DNA from: Neobacillus sp. Marseille-Q6967
Lineage (GTDB): Bacteria > Bacillota > Bacilli > Bacillales > Cytobacillaceae
Assembly (NCBI RefSeq): GCF_946151075.1
Contig: NZ_OX267715.1
Location: forward strand, 1,155,881 to 1,219,880
Length of the DNA: 64,000 nt
Direction of reading: 5' to 3'
Under the pieces are notes generated by a model. It did no database searches, was not told where the DNA came from, and saw only the letters and a program-made list of their open reading frames with translations. Each line of letters begins with the position of its first letter. Within the stretch, counting starts at the first letter, position 1. Of this stretch, positions 55,698 through 63,636 are shown piece after piece. Both the position numbers and the translations under genes were made by a program.

Positions 55698-57335
55698 ATG
55701 AAGACCTTCCCTCCTTTTTTTCGTTTACACAATCGATTTATCCTAACCGTACTGTTAATTCTAATTTTCATATGGAGCCTGTCCTCCATTCAGTGGAACT
55801 CGGATTTATTCCATGCCGGTGGTATACCGACAATGCTGCAGATTTTTGAAGGTCTTATTAAACCAGATTTATCTGTTGATGTGCTATTAACGGGCATTAA
55901 AGGTTCTTGGATTACTCTCGCCTATGCTGTCGCCGGTATGTCTTTGGCTATTATTTATGCGTTAATTGTAGGAATTTTAGCATCAGGTGTTTTGAACTCA
56001 AATAGAATATCACGTATTGTTTCAAAAGTATTTTTTAGAGGTGTTCTAGGTTTCACAAGGTCCATTCACGAACTGATTTGGGCATGGCTGTTTGTTGCTG
56101 CAGTTGGTTTATCTCCTTATGCAGCGATTTTTGCGCTTGCCATTCCTTATGGAGGAATTCTTGGCCGGATTTTTGCAGATATGTTAACAGACGTTCCTGA
56201 ACAGCCCATTACCGCCTTAAAATCTGCCGGTGCTTCCCGTTTAGAAATACTTTTCTATGGGTATTTGCCGTTAGTTTGGTCGGATATGATTAGTTATACG
56301 ATGTACCGATTTGAATGTGCGATCCGTTCCTCCGCGATCATGAGTTTTGTTGGACTTGGCGGTTTAGGATTCCAAATTCAGCTATCTTTGGCTGACTTAA
56401 AATACAATCAAGTTTGGACCTATGTATTTTTTCTCATTGCCCTCGTCATCTTGGTTGATGTCTGGAGTAAGTTTGTTCGTAAAGGGTTAACCGAACGTAA
56501 GCATAGGAAAGGAATCAGGTCCGGCTGGAGTTCTGTCGGCTTCACTCTTTTATTAATAGCTGGTTCTTGGATGTACATTACCTTTGGGGAAAAGGCTGAT
56601 ATAGTCGAATTACTCTCTGATCGGAATTTGGAATATGCGAAGAAATTTTTCGGAGGACTTATAGGTCTGAATCAAGAGAATCCCGCTTTCCTGAATAGAG
56701 AGAGCTGGGAAATATCCTTAGGTCTGACGTATGAGACACTGATGATGAGCATCATGGCCATTGGTTTTTCAACCGCTGCTGCTTTCCTAACTGTCATTCC
56801 TGCCGCTGGGAATATGGCTGATGGAACCTTAACCTTATCAAGAAAATGGTACAATTGGATTTTCTACGGATTGGTTCGTATTGTTTATATTTTTTCCCGC
56901 GCTGTTCCGGAATTGGTATGGGCGATGATGATCATTTTTATTTTCAAACCTGGTCTCCTGTCAGGGGCCCTTGCACTGGCACTTCATAACTTTGGAATTC
57001 TCGGAAAGCTTTGGGCGGAAGCAATTGAAGATATGGACCCAAGACCCATCCGCAATTTAGCAACAGCCGGTGCTTCAAAAATAGAAATATTTTTTTATGG
57101 TATTCTGCCGTTTGTCTTACCAAGGTTTTTGACGTATATTCTTTACCGCTGGGAAGTTATTATGAGAACAACCATTGTAGTAGGCTTTGTTGGTGCAGGC
57201 GGTCTTGGCATGGAATTCAAGCTAGCCATGAGCTATTTTCACTATACAGAAATCACCCTGCTGTTACTTTGCTACATGATTTTAGTCATCATGGCAGACT
57301 TTGCTTCAGAATCGACAAGAAAGGCAGTAAAATAA
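55698..57335 (+). CDS. Fused double ABC permease (PhnE-PhnE-like)
   Basis: 545 aa, about twice the usual PhnE length. Two homologous permease domains (about residues 1-255 and 290-545) each have an EAA-like loop: LKSAGASRLEILFYGYLPLV and LATAGASKIEIFFYGILPFVL. A single protein therefore forms the channel of the importer. Fused permeases of this type occur with selenium- or phosphite-linked binding proteins. It has an intact frame and its own terminator. Confidence 0.88.
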   Translation: MKTFPPFFRLHNRFILTVLLILIFIWSLSSIQWNSDLFHAGGIPTMLQIFEGLIKPDLSVDVLLTGIKGSWITLAYAVAGMSLAIIYALIVGILASGVLNSNRISRIVSKVFFRGVLGFTRSIHELIWAWLFVAAVGLSPYAAIFALAIPYGGILGRIFADMLTDVPEQPITALKSAGASRLEILFYGYLPLVWSDMISYTMYRFECAIRSSAIMSFVGLGGLGFQIQLSLADLKYNQVWTYVFFLIALVILVDVWSKFVRKGLTERKHRKGIRSGWSSVGFTLLLIAGSWMYITFGEKADIVELLSDRNLEYAKKFFGGLIGLNQENPAFLNRESWEISLGLTYETLMMSIMAIGFSTAAAFLTVIPAAGNMADGTLTLSRKWYNWIFYGLVRIVYIFSRAVPELVWAMMIIFIFKPGLLSGALALALHNFGILGKLWAEAIEDMDPRPIRNLATAGASKIEIFFYGILPFVLPRFLTYILYRWEVIMRTTIVVGFVGAGGLGMEFKLAMSYFHYTEITLLLLCYMILVIMADFASESTRKAVK

Positions 57336-57376
57336 GAGGACACCACCATTTTATTGGATGTGTCCTCTTTTCTATC
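57334..57376 (+). terminator. Terminator of the selenium-type importer
   Basis: AGAGGACAC pairs with GTGTCCTCT, loop of about 17 nt, followed by TTTT. Confidence 0.8.
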
Positions 57377-57586
57377 TTTCATCTAACATGGCATAGCAAT
57401 TTTTAAAAAGGAATATATCATGTTTCTTATAAATCTCTACATATGTTACAATTTTCAAGGACGAATTCCTCATTTTACATAATGCTTGTATTAAGGGATT
57501 GTTTTCATATATTCTAGTCATATCGTCATAAAAAATTACTATAGAAAGATTTGAACTGGTTCGAATCATTTAGGAGTGGAAATCCG

Positions 57587-58744
57587 TTGGAGACAAAAAA
57601 AGCTTTACCGATATTATTTTTAGTCATGTTTTTAGTGATGATTGGGTTCGGAATTATCATCCCTGTTCTTCCCTTTTATGCCGAGCAAATGGGCGCCAAT
57701 TCCTTTCAATTAGGCCTTTTAATGGCTGTTTATTCGCTTATGCAGTTGATCTTCGCACCATTCTGGGGCCGGTTGTCAGATCGAATCGGCCGGAAACCCG
57801 TTATGATGATTGGGATTGCTGGATTAGCAATATCTTTTTTTATCCAAGCGTTAGCCACTGAGCTTTGGATGTTATTTGCTGCCCGTATTATAGGCGGCCT
57901 TCTATCCTCTGCCAATATGCCTACGGCAATGGCTTATGTAGCTGATATTACAACACCTGAGAATCGTGGCAAGGGTATGGGAATCGTAGGCGCAGCGGTT
58001 GGATTAGGCTTTGTGTTTGGACCAGCGATTGGCGGGATTTTTTCACAAAATAGCATGAGTACTCCCTTCTTTCTAGCCGGTGCTTCATCCGTTATTACAT
58101 TATTCATCGTGCTATTTTTACTTAAAGAGTCCCTACAGAAAAATACAGAACAAACCATCAAGGTATCAAGATGGGAAGCATTTAAGGGGTCCGCTTCGAT
58201 TTTGTTCTTTTTACAATTATTAATCTCATTATCTTTATCCGGTTTAGAAGCAACATTTGCCTATTTTGCAGCCGAAAAAGCTGGACTTGGCGCTACGCAG
58301 CTCGGATACATATTTATGATTATGGGGTTTGCCGGGGCTATGGTCCAAGGCGGCTTGGTTGGTAAACTGACGAAAAAATATGGCGAAGGAACAGTAATCC
58401 AAGGAGGAATTATTGTTTCTGCGACAGGCTTCGGATTAATCCTGCTGGTTGACAGTTTTACAACTGCAGCGATATTTTTATCAATTTTTGGGATTGGCAA
58501 TGGCGTCATTCGCCCTAGCGTCTCCTCCCTATTGACAAAAACGACTACCGCAGGTCATGGCAGTGCAACTGGATTGCTGTCATCCTTTGATTCTTTAGGA
58601 AGAATCATTGGACCTCCTTTAGGCGGCTGGCTGTTCTCGATGTCACTTGGGTTACCTTATATCTCAGGTGCCATTCTTTCTGTTCTTGCGTTTATCTTAT
58701 ATCAAGTGTATCGGTCAAAGGGGCTCGTTGTCCAAACAAACTAG
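57587..58744 (+). CDS. MFS multidrug-type transporter (TetA/NorA-like)
   Basis: 385-aa 12-TM exporter. The start is TTG at 57587, 10 bp from AGGAG, giving METKKALPILFLVMF; the earlier ATG has no ribosome site. The motif FGRLSDRIGRKPVMMIG is the classic MFS motif A, and GAAVGLGFVFGPAIGG is the drug-antiporter motif C, so it belongs to the drug:H+ antiporter-1 group. The substrate is unknown. Confidence 0.85.
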   Translation: METKKALPILFLVMFLVMIGFGIIIPVLPFYAEQMGANSFQLGLLMAVYSLMQLIFAPFWGRLSDRIGRKPVMMIGIAGLAISFFIQALATELWMLFAARIIGGLLSSANMPTAMAYVADITTPENRGKGMGIVGAAVGLGFVFGPAIGGIFSQNSMSTPFFLAGASSVITLFIVLFLLKESLQKNTEQTIKVSRWEAFKGSASILFFLQLLISLSLSGLEATFAYFAAEKAGLGATQLGYIFMIMGFAGAMVQGGLVGKLTKKYGEGTVIQGGIIVSATGFGLILLVDSFTTAAIFLSIFGIGNGVIRPSVSSLLTKTTTAGHGSATGLLSSFDSLGRIIGPPLGGWLFSMSLGLPYISGAILSVLAFILYQVYRSKGLVVQTN

Positions 58745-58810
58745 CATGATGTTCATAAGACAAGCATAAGATAGGTTACGAGAAGTGATCGTTATAAGGA
58801 GTCGTGATCG

Positions 58811-59146
58811 ATGAAAGCAATCTCTCATTTTTCAACGTTTATTATCCTTTTGTTCCTAGTTGGTCTAGTAGCCTATCTTGATTCACCCTATTCGTTTGTT
58901 CATAATGACTTTTCCTATATGACCAGTGAACCTGTTATGTCACAGCCGGTAGAAGTAGAACCGTCAAGTGATATTCCAGTTCTTGAACAAAAACTCGAAA
59001 GCGTAAAAAAATCGGACGGGTATATCATTGAAACCTATCAAGAATATGAAGTGTATTACGATGATGAAGGTAATGTGATTAAAAGTGTACCTACATCCAA
59101 AACAGAGACCGTCAAGTACTGGGACGAAAACATGAATGAACGCTAA
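58811..59146 (+). CDS. Small secreted or membrane-anchored protein, unknown
   Basis: 111 aa with an N-terminal membrane segment (residues 7-24), then a soluble acidic part with YIIETYQEYEVYYDDEGNVIKSV. Not recognised. It ends in a strong terminator. Confidence 0.65.
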   Translation: MKAISHFSTFIILLFLVGLVAYLDSPYSFVHNDFSYMTSEPVMSQPVEVEPSSDIPVLEQKLESVKKSDGYIIETYQEYEVYYDDEGNVIKSVPTSKTETVKYWDENMNER

Positions 59147-59149
59147 ATA

Positions 59150-59192
59150 AAAAGAGGTAATCGAATGCTTATAGTCGATTGCCTCTTTTTTA
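59150..59192 (+). terminator. Terminator
   Basis: AAAAAGAGGTAATCGA pairs with TCGATTGCCTCTTTTT, near-perfect 16-bp stem. Confidence 0.88.
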
Positions 59193-59270
59193 TTATATTT
59201 AATTAATCCAAACAATTTCCTTACATTGTTAATATAATGCATTAATTAATTCAAAGAAGGGATTGTTGAG

Positions 59271-59300
59271 ATGGTTAATGGGACAAGACATATTGGCTAA
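59271..59300 (+). CDS. Possible 9-residue leader frame before carboxynorspermidine synthase
   Basis: MVNGTRHIG follows GAAGG 10 bp upstream and stops 42 bp before the next gene. It may be a regulatory leader peptide for polyamine control, but short frames like this arise by chance. Confidence 0.2.
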   Translation: MVNGTRHIG

Positions 59301-59342
59301 ATTTTTTTCATTTATAAAATCTATTTAGTCAGGAGATAGGAA

Positions 59343-60575
59343 ATGGGAAAAGCATTGATTATAGGTTGTGGCGGGGTGGCATCAGTAGCCATTCATAAAT
59401 GTTGCCAAAACACTGAGGTGTTTGAAGAGATTTGTATCGCAAGTCGTACAAAATCAAAATGTGATGAATTAAAAACCAAACTAGATGGAGGCAAAACGAA
59501 AATTACGACTGCGCAAGTGGATGCTAATAATGTAGACGAACTAATTGCTTTAATTGAAGAAGTGAAACCAGATATCGTTATGAATCTAGCCTTACCGTAT
59601 CAAGATTTAACCATTATGGATGCTTGTTTAGCAACTAAAACAAACTACTTAGATACAGCAAACTATGAGCCAGAAGATACAGCAAAATTTGAATACAAAT
59701 GGCAGTGGGATTACCACGAGCGCTTTGAGAAAGCTGGTATTACAGCTCTTTTAGGCAGCGGCTTTGACCCTGGAGTTACAGGTGTATTTTCTGCCTATGC
59801 CCTTAAAAATCATTTTGATGAAATTGAATATATTGACATCCTTGACTGTAACGGAGGGGATCATGGCTACCCCTTTGCCACGAATTTCAATCCTGAAATC
59901 AATATCCGTGAAGTTTCTGCTAAGGGAAGATATTGGGAAAATGGTCAGTGGATTGAGACGGAACCAATGGAAATCAAACGCGTATATAACTTTCCTGAAG
60001 TTGGCGAGAAAGATATGTATTTGCTATACCATGAAGAGCTTGAATCTCTTGCTAAAAACATCACAGGACTTAAGCGTATCCGTTTCTTCATGACATTTGG
60101 GCAAAGTTATATTACTCACCTAAAATGTCTTGAAAATGTAGGAATGACTTCCATTGAGCCTATTGAATTCGAAGGGAAACAAATCATCCCGCTTCAATTC
60201 TTGAAGGCTGTATTACCAGATCCGGCTTCACTTGGACCACGTACAGTTGGAAAAACCAACATCGGTTGTATCTTCAAAGGCAAAAAGGACGGAAAAGATA
60301 AAACGTATTACCTATACAATGTTTGTGACCATCAAGAGTGCTATAAAGAAGTCGGTTCTCAAGCCATCTCCTATACAACTGGCGTTCCTGCGATGATTGG
60401 TGCGATGATGTTGATGACTGGTAAGTGGAATAAGCCAGGCGTATTCAATATTGAAGAATTTGATCCAGATCCATTCATGGAAGCATTGAACAAATGGGGA
60501 CTTCCATGGCAAGAAGACTTTAATCCAGAGCTTGTTGACCCCTATCCTGTAAAACTCTTAGAGCCGAAGGAATGA
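59343..60575 (+). CDS. Carboxynorspermidine synthase (saccharopine dehydrogenase family)
   Basis: 410-aa NAD(P)-dependent enzyme. Rossmann motif LIIGCGGVASVAIHKC, and later MNLALPYQDLTIMDACLAT and GFDPGVTGVFSAYALK, which are seen in carboxy(nor)spermidine dehydrogenase. Product assignment rests on the adjacent decarboxylase, 7 bp downstream. The pair makes norspermidine- or spermidine-type polyamines from aspartate semialdehyde and a diamine. Shine-Dalgarno CAGGAGATAGG. Confidence 0.88.
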   Translation: MGKALIIGCGGVASVAIHKCCQNTEVFEEICIASRTKSKCDELKTKLDGGKTKITTAQVDANNVDELIALIEEVKPDIVMNLALPYQDLTIMDACLATKTNYLDTANYEPEDTAKFEYKWQWDYHERFEKAGITALLGSGFDPGVTGVFSAYALKNHFDEIEYIDILDCNGGDHGYPFATNFNPEINIREVSAKGRYWENGQWIETEPMEIKRVYNFPEVGEKDMYLLYHEELESLAKNITGLKRIRFFMTFGQSYITHLKCLENVGMTSIEPIEFEGKQIIPLQFLKAVLPDPASLGPRTVGKTNIGCIFKGKKDGKDKTYYLYNVCDHQECYKEVGSQAISYTTGVPAMIGAMMLMTGKWNKPGVFNIEEFDPDPFMEALNKWGLPWQEDFNPELVDPYPVKLLEPKE

Positions 60576-60582
60576 TGGAAAT

Positions 60583-61707
60583 ATGAGATTTGAAGAATTA
60601 CCAACACCATGTTATGTCATCGATGAAGGTCTTCTTGAAAAAAATCTAAAAATCTTGAACGGAGTCATGAAACGTTCAGGATGTAAGATTCTATTGGCAC
60701 AAAAAGCATTTTCAATGTATACAATGTATCACCTCATTGGGAAATATTTAAGTGGTACAACAGCAAGCGGCTTATACGAGGCCCGTCTTGGCTATGAGGA
60801 AATGGGTAAAGAAAATCACATCTACTCCCCTGCCTACCGTAAGGATGAAATGAATGAAATTATATCCGTTTGTGATCATATCATCTTTAACTCCTTCTCA
60901 CAGCTGGAAACATATAGAGAAAAAGTTCTCCGGGCTGGTAAAAAAATAGGCTTGCGCATCAATCCTGAATGTTCCACACAAGTTGGGCATGCCATCTATG
61001 ATCCATGTGCACTAGCTTCCCGATTGGGTGTAACCAAGGAGCATTTTCGTCCCGACTTGCTTGAAGGTGTTTCAGGGCTGCATTTCCATACCCTTTGTCA
61101 GCAAAACTCCGACGATTTAGAAACAACTCTTTACGCAGTTGAAGAAAAGTTTGGACAATGGCTTTCACAAATGGAATGGATTAATTTTGGCGGCGGCCAC
61201 CATATTACAAGAGAAGATTACGATATTCCGAGACTAGAAGCTTGTATTAAGAGAATACGGGATAATTACGGTTTAGAAGTATATCTTGAACCAGGAGAAG
61301 CAGTGGCTCTCAATGCAGGATATTTAGTTACGACTGTACTTGATACAGTTCAAAACGGAATGGATATTGCGATTCTTGACACTTCCGCATCCTGTCATAT
61401 GCCTGATGTATTGGAAATGCCTTATCGTCCTCCTCTTCTCGGTTCAGGAAAAGTAGGAGAAAAGCCATTTATGTATCGTCTTAGTGGACAAATCTGTCTT
61501 TCAGGCGATACAATTGGAGATTATTCTTTTGACCAGCCTTTAAAGAGCGGAGATCGTTTAGTTTTTGGTAATATGGCGATCTACACCATGGTAAAAAACA
61601 ACACGTTTAATGGCATGCCATTGCCAGCCATCGCCGTTAAAGATAAATATGGAGAATATAATATGGTACGGCAATTTGGGTATCAAGATTTTAAGATGAG
61701 ACTCTGA
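60583..61707 (+). CDS. nspC: Carboxynorspermidine decarboxylase
   Basis: 374-aa alanine-racemase-fold PLP decarboxylase. PLP Lys is in LLAQKAFSMY, with SGLYEARLGYEEM, HFHTLCQQN, WINFGGGHHIT and EPGEAVALNAGYLV as family motifs. It completes the two-step carboxynorspermidine route with the preceding gene. Terminator-like hairpins (GGAGGC/GCCTCC) follow. Confidence 0.93.
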   Translation: MRFEELPTPCYVIDEGLLEKNLKILNGVMKRSGCKILLAQKAFSMYTMYHLIGKYLSGTTASGLYEARLGYEEMGKENHIYSPAYRKDEMNEIISVCDHIIFNSFSQLETYREKVLRAGKKIGLRINPECSTQVGHAIYDPCALASRLGVTKEHFRPDLLEGVSGLHFHTLCQQNSDDLETTLYAVEEKFGQWLSQMEWINFGGGHHITREDYDIPRLEACIKRIRDNYGLEVYLEPGEAVALNAGYLVTTVLDTVQNGMDIAILDTSASCHMPDVLEMPYRPPLLGSGKVGEKPFMYRLSGQICLSGDTIGDYSFDQPLKSGDRLVFGNMAIYTMVKNNTFNGMPLPAIAVKDKYGEYNMVRQFGYQDFKMRL

Positions 61708-61834
61708 TAAAAGAATTCAAAATATTATGATCGAATGAAAACTTTCACTTTAGAGGAGGCTTATTGCCTCCTATCATGAAATAACTACCTTTAAATGGTA
61801 GGTAAGTCTATGCCCCTGTTTACCTGTTAGTTTT

Positions 61835-61856
61835 TTAATCAAAATATTTTGATTAA
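61835..61856. promoter_or_regulatory. Perfect palindromic operator (ArsR-like dyad 1)
   Basis: A perfect 22-bp palindrome made of TTAATCAAAAT and its mirror. Its core, ATCAA-N6-TTGAT, resembles ArsR/SmtB operators. It lies 5 bp before a strong promoter, so it is a candidate operator. Confidence 0.7.
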
Positions 61857-61861
61857 ATGTA

Positions 61862-61890
61862 TTGACACATGAAAATTTTGGATATATGAT
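61862..61890 (+). promoter_or_regulatory. Sigma-A-type promoter
   Basis: TTGACA (61862-61867), 17-bp spacer, TATGAT (61885-61890), just after the palindromic operator. Transcription would start near 61897. Confidence 0.8.
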
Positions 61891-61896
61891 AATTAC

Positions 61897-61912
61897 ATCA
61901 AGATTATTTGAT
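61897..61912. promoter_or_regulatory. ArsR-like dyad 2 (ATCAA-N6-TTGAT)
   Basis: Same arm and spacer geometry as dyad 1, at the predicted transcription start. Further copies lie at 61979-61993 (N5), 62000-62015 and 62235-62250. Confidence 0.6.
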
Positions 61913-61999
61913 TTAAAGGAATAAAAAAGAAACTTGAGGAACCTAGACTTATTATTAGGTTAATTTTTTAATAAGTAAATCAATTTTTTTGATTTATAC

Positions 62000-62015
62000 A
62001 TCAATATAATTTGAT
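62000..62015. promoter_or_regulatory. ArsR-like dyad before peptide 1
   Basis: ATCAA-TATAAT-TTGAT, 5 bp upstream of the peptide 1 Shine-Dalgarno. A further copy with a 5-bp spacer lies at 61979-61993. Confidence 0.55.
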
Positions 62016-62033
62016 TAATAGGAGGGGTTTACA

Positions 62034-62210
62034 ATGTTTAATGAGTATTCAGTATATCAAATGGTGAAATTCCGTCAGGACGAAACAGAGAGTAAAGCAA
62101 AAAATGCTTGGAAGTTCTTTGTAAATCCTACAGATGAGAACAGTTCGGAAGAAATAACTTCACAAACCAAACCAACCGTTAATCCCTGCTGCCAGTGTGC
62201 ATGTGCCTAG
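62034..62210 (+). CDS. Cysteine-tailed small peptide 1
   Basis: 58-aa peptide, MFNEYSVYQMVKFRQDE, then KNAWKFFVNPTDEN, ending NPCCQCACA. The strong Shine-Dalgarno AGGAGGGG lies 7 bp before the ATG. It is similar to the next gene across the NAWK core, and both have conserved leader-like N-termini and short cysteine-rich tails. It could be a metal(loid)-binding peptide or a RiPP precursor; no maturation enzymes are near. Not recognised. Confidence 0.65.
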   Translation: MFNEYSVYQMVKFRQDETESKAKNAWKFFVNPTDENSSEEITSQTKPTVNPCCQCACA

Positions 62211-62234
62211 TAAAATATATTTTCGGATTGTATA

Positions 62235-62250
62235 TCAAAAATATTTGATT
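62235..62250. promoter_or_regulatory. ArsR-like dyad before peptide 2
   Basis: ATCAA-AAATAT-TTGAT, about 10 bp upstream of the peptide 2 Shine-Dalgarno AGGAGG. Confidence 0.55.
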
Positions 62251-62272
62251 TACTAAAACAGGAGGAATGGTT

Positions 62273-62467
62273 ATGTATCATTACAACTATGAAGGATTAG
62301 TTCGTGAACAGCAGAAAAAAATAGAGAAATCATCTTTTAATGCTTGGAAATATCAAGGTTTCAACAAGGATTCTAAACTTAATAAAATAATGAAGCATTT
62401 ACCTTTAATTAGACGTTCAATGATTAAGGACAATCAAACTAATTGCATTTGCATCACTGAGTGCTAG
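62273..62467 (+). CDS. Cysteine-tailed small peptide 2
   Basis: 64-aa peptide, MYHYNYEGLVREQQKK, then FNAWKYQGFNKDSK, ending NCICITEC. The Shine-Dalgarno AGGAGG is 6 bp before this ATG; an in-frame ATG 6 bp upstream overlaps it too closely. It shares the NAWK core and a charged leader with peptide 1, so the two are paralogues. A terminator follows at about 62549. Confidence 0.65.
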   Translation: MYHYNYEGLVREQQKKIEKSSFNAWKYQGFNKDSKLNKIMKHLPLIRRSMIKDNQTNCICITEC

Positions 62468-62548
62468 GAGGAGCAGTTCGTATTTACTTTTGTTTTGTCC
62501 GTATTCGTCATGTCTACACTATCAGGATTTGACTTCTACCTCATATAA

Positions 62549-62588
62549 TTAAAATGGCCGCAGAAGAAAATTCCTGTGGCTATTTTAA
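62549..62588 (+). terminator. Terminator after the peptide genes
   Basis: AAAATGGCC pairs with GGCTATTTT (one mismatch), with TTAAAAT flanks. Confidence 0.65.
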
Positions 62589-62600
62589 CTCTGTGAATTT

Positions 62601-62783
62601 TTAACAGCATGCTCCTGTATTGCCTACCATTGAAATACCCTGCCCCCCACTACAATCGAAGAGGAGGTCTTCCGTATTAGGTTCAATAATCGGATCAATT
62701 GCTACCTGTATCTCATTAATCGTCACGATGATATCGTCTGATTCCGGCTCATCCAGAGCCAGTCCTATTCTTGGCCGTCCTCA
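62601..62783 (-). pseudogene. HesB/IscA-like C-terminal fragment with UGA at the Cys/Sec position
   Basis: A 59-codon frame that begins right after TGA (62781-62783): [16 protein letters not shown], then EDLLFDCSGGQGISMV and a GACC end. In HesB/IscA proteins the family pattern is (Cys or Sec)-Gly-x-PRLGLALDEP, so the UGA stands at the selenocysteine/cysteine place. The N-terminal part is missing; the sequence before it is the arsC fragment. A deletion has joined the two genes. Confidence 0.65.
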
Positions 62784-63009
62784 GGTTGTTTAGTATGTCG
62801 GGATCAATGATATCAGAAGTTTGATTAGAAATATCAATGCCAGCTTCTTGCATGTCTATACATGCATTAGTGTTTAAGCCATGTGCTTCTAATCCGGTAT
62901 TTTTTACCTCCCAGTCAACTCCTAAATGTTTCTTAGCCCATCCTTCAGCCATTTGGCTTCGACATGAGTTACATGTACATAAAGAGTAAATTGTTTTTTT
63001 GTTTTCCAT
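62749..63009 (-). pseudogene. arsC: Truncated arsenate reductase (thioredoxin-coupled ArsC type)
   Basis: The N-terminal half of ArsC is clear: [21 protein letters not shown], then [44 protein letters not shown]. The P-loop CxxNxCR is intact except that a Gly is replaced by Cys. After LNN the sequence departs from ArsC and stops; the C-terminal half with the two redox cysteines is missing. It is therefore inactive. The upstream ATG at 63039 is less typical. Confidence 0.85.
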
Positions 63010-63079
63010 GATGAATTCAACTTTCAAATAGTTTTTCATTGACTAGTAGCTTTTTTAACTACCCAACTTCTTTGCGTTA

Positions 63080-63612
63080 TCAAATAGGTTTTCATTCGTC
63101 TTTATTGGCTTATCTTTGCCTAAACCAGTTACATCGTCAAAGCTTTATTGGCTCCCCAACTTCTATCTAGAACCGAGTACAGTCGTCAATAGGCTTTATT
63201 GGCTCTCGAACTTTCTATTCTGAACCGAGTACAGTCGCCAATAGGCTTTATTGGTTCCCGAACTTTCTATTCTAAACTGATTACAGTCGCCAATAGGCTT
63301 TATTGGCTCCCGAACTTTCTATTCTGAACCGAGTACAGTCGCCAATAGGCTTTATTGGTTCCCGAACTTTCTATTCTAAACTGATTACAGTCGCCAATAG
63401 GCTTTATTGGCTCTCGAACTTTCTATTCTGAACCGAGTACAGTCGCCAATAGGCTTTATTGGTTCCCGAACTTTCTATTCTAAACTGATTACAGTCGCCA
63501 ATAGGCTTTATTGGCTCCCGAACCTTCTTTCCAAAAACAGTTATAGTCGCCAATCGGCACTATTGGCCCCCGAACCTTCTCCCCAAAACAAGTTACGGTC
63601 GCTAACCACTTT
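63080..63612. repeat. Tandem hairpin array D (52-bp period, 104-bp higher order)
   Basis: Nine clear units start at 63182, 63234, 63286, 63338, 63390, 63442, 63494, 63546 and 63598, exactly 52 bp apart, with two degenerate units before them. The hairpin is GCCAATA paired with TATTGGC. Two unit types alternate (GAACCGAGTACAG and AAACTGATTACAG), giving a 104-bp repeat of pairs. On the opposite strand the hairpin aligns with that of array C. It lies between the arsC and acr3 remnants. Confidence 0.95.
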
Positions 63613-63636
63613 AGAAAAAAGTCTATTTTTTTACAA

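Noticed and set aside
57372..57569. 65-codon minus-strand frame before the MFS gene
   Set aside because: It has no Shine-Dalgarno on its strand; the nearby AGGAG belongs to the plus-strand MFS gene, and the composition is not gene-like.
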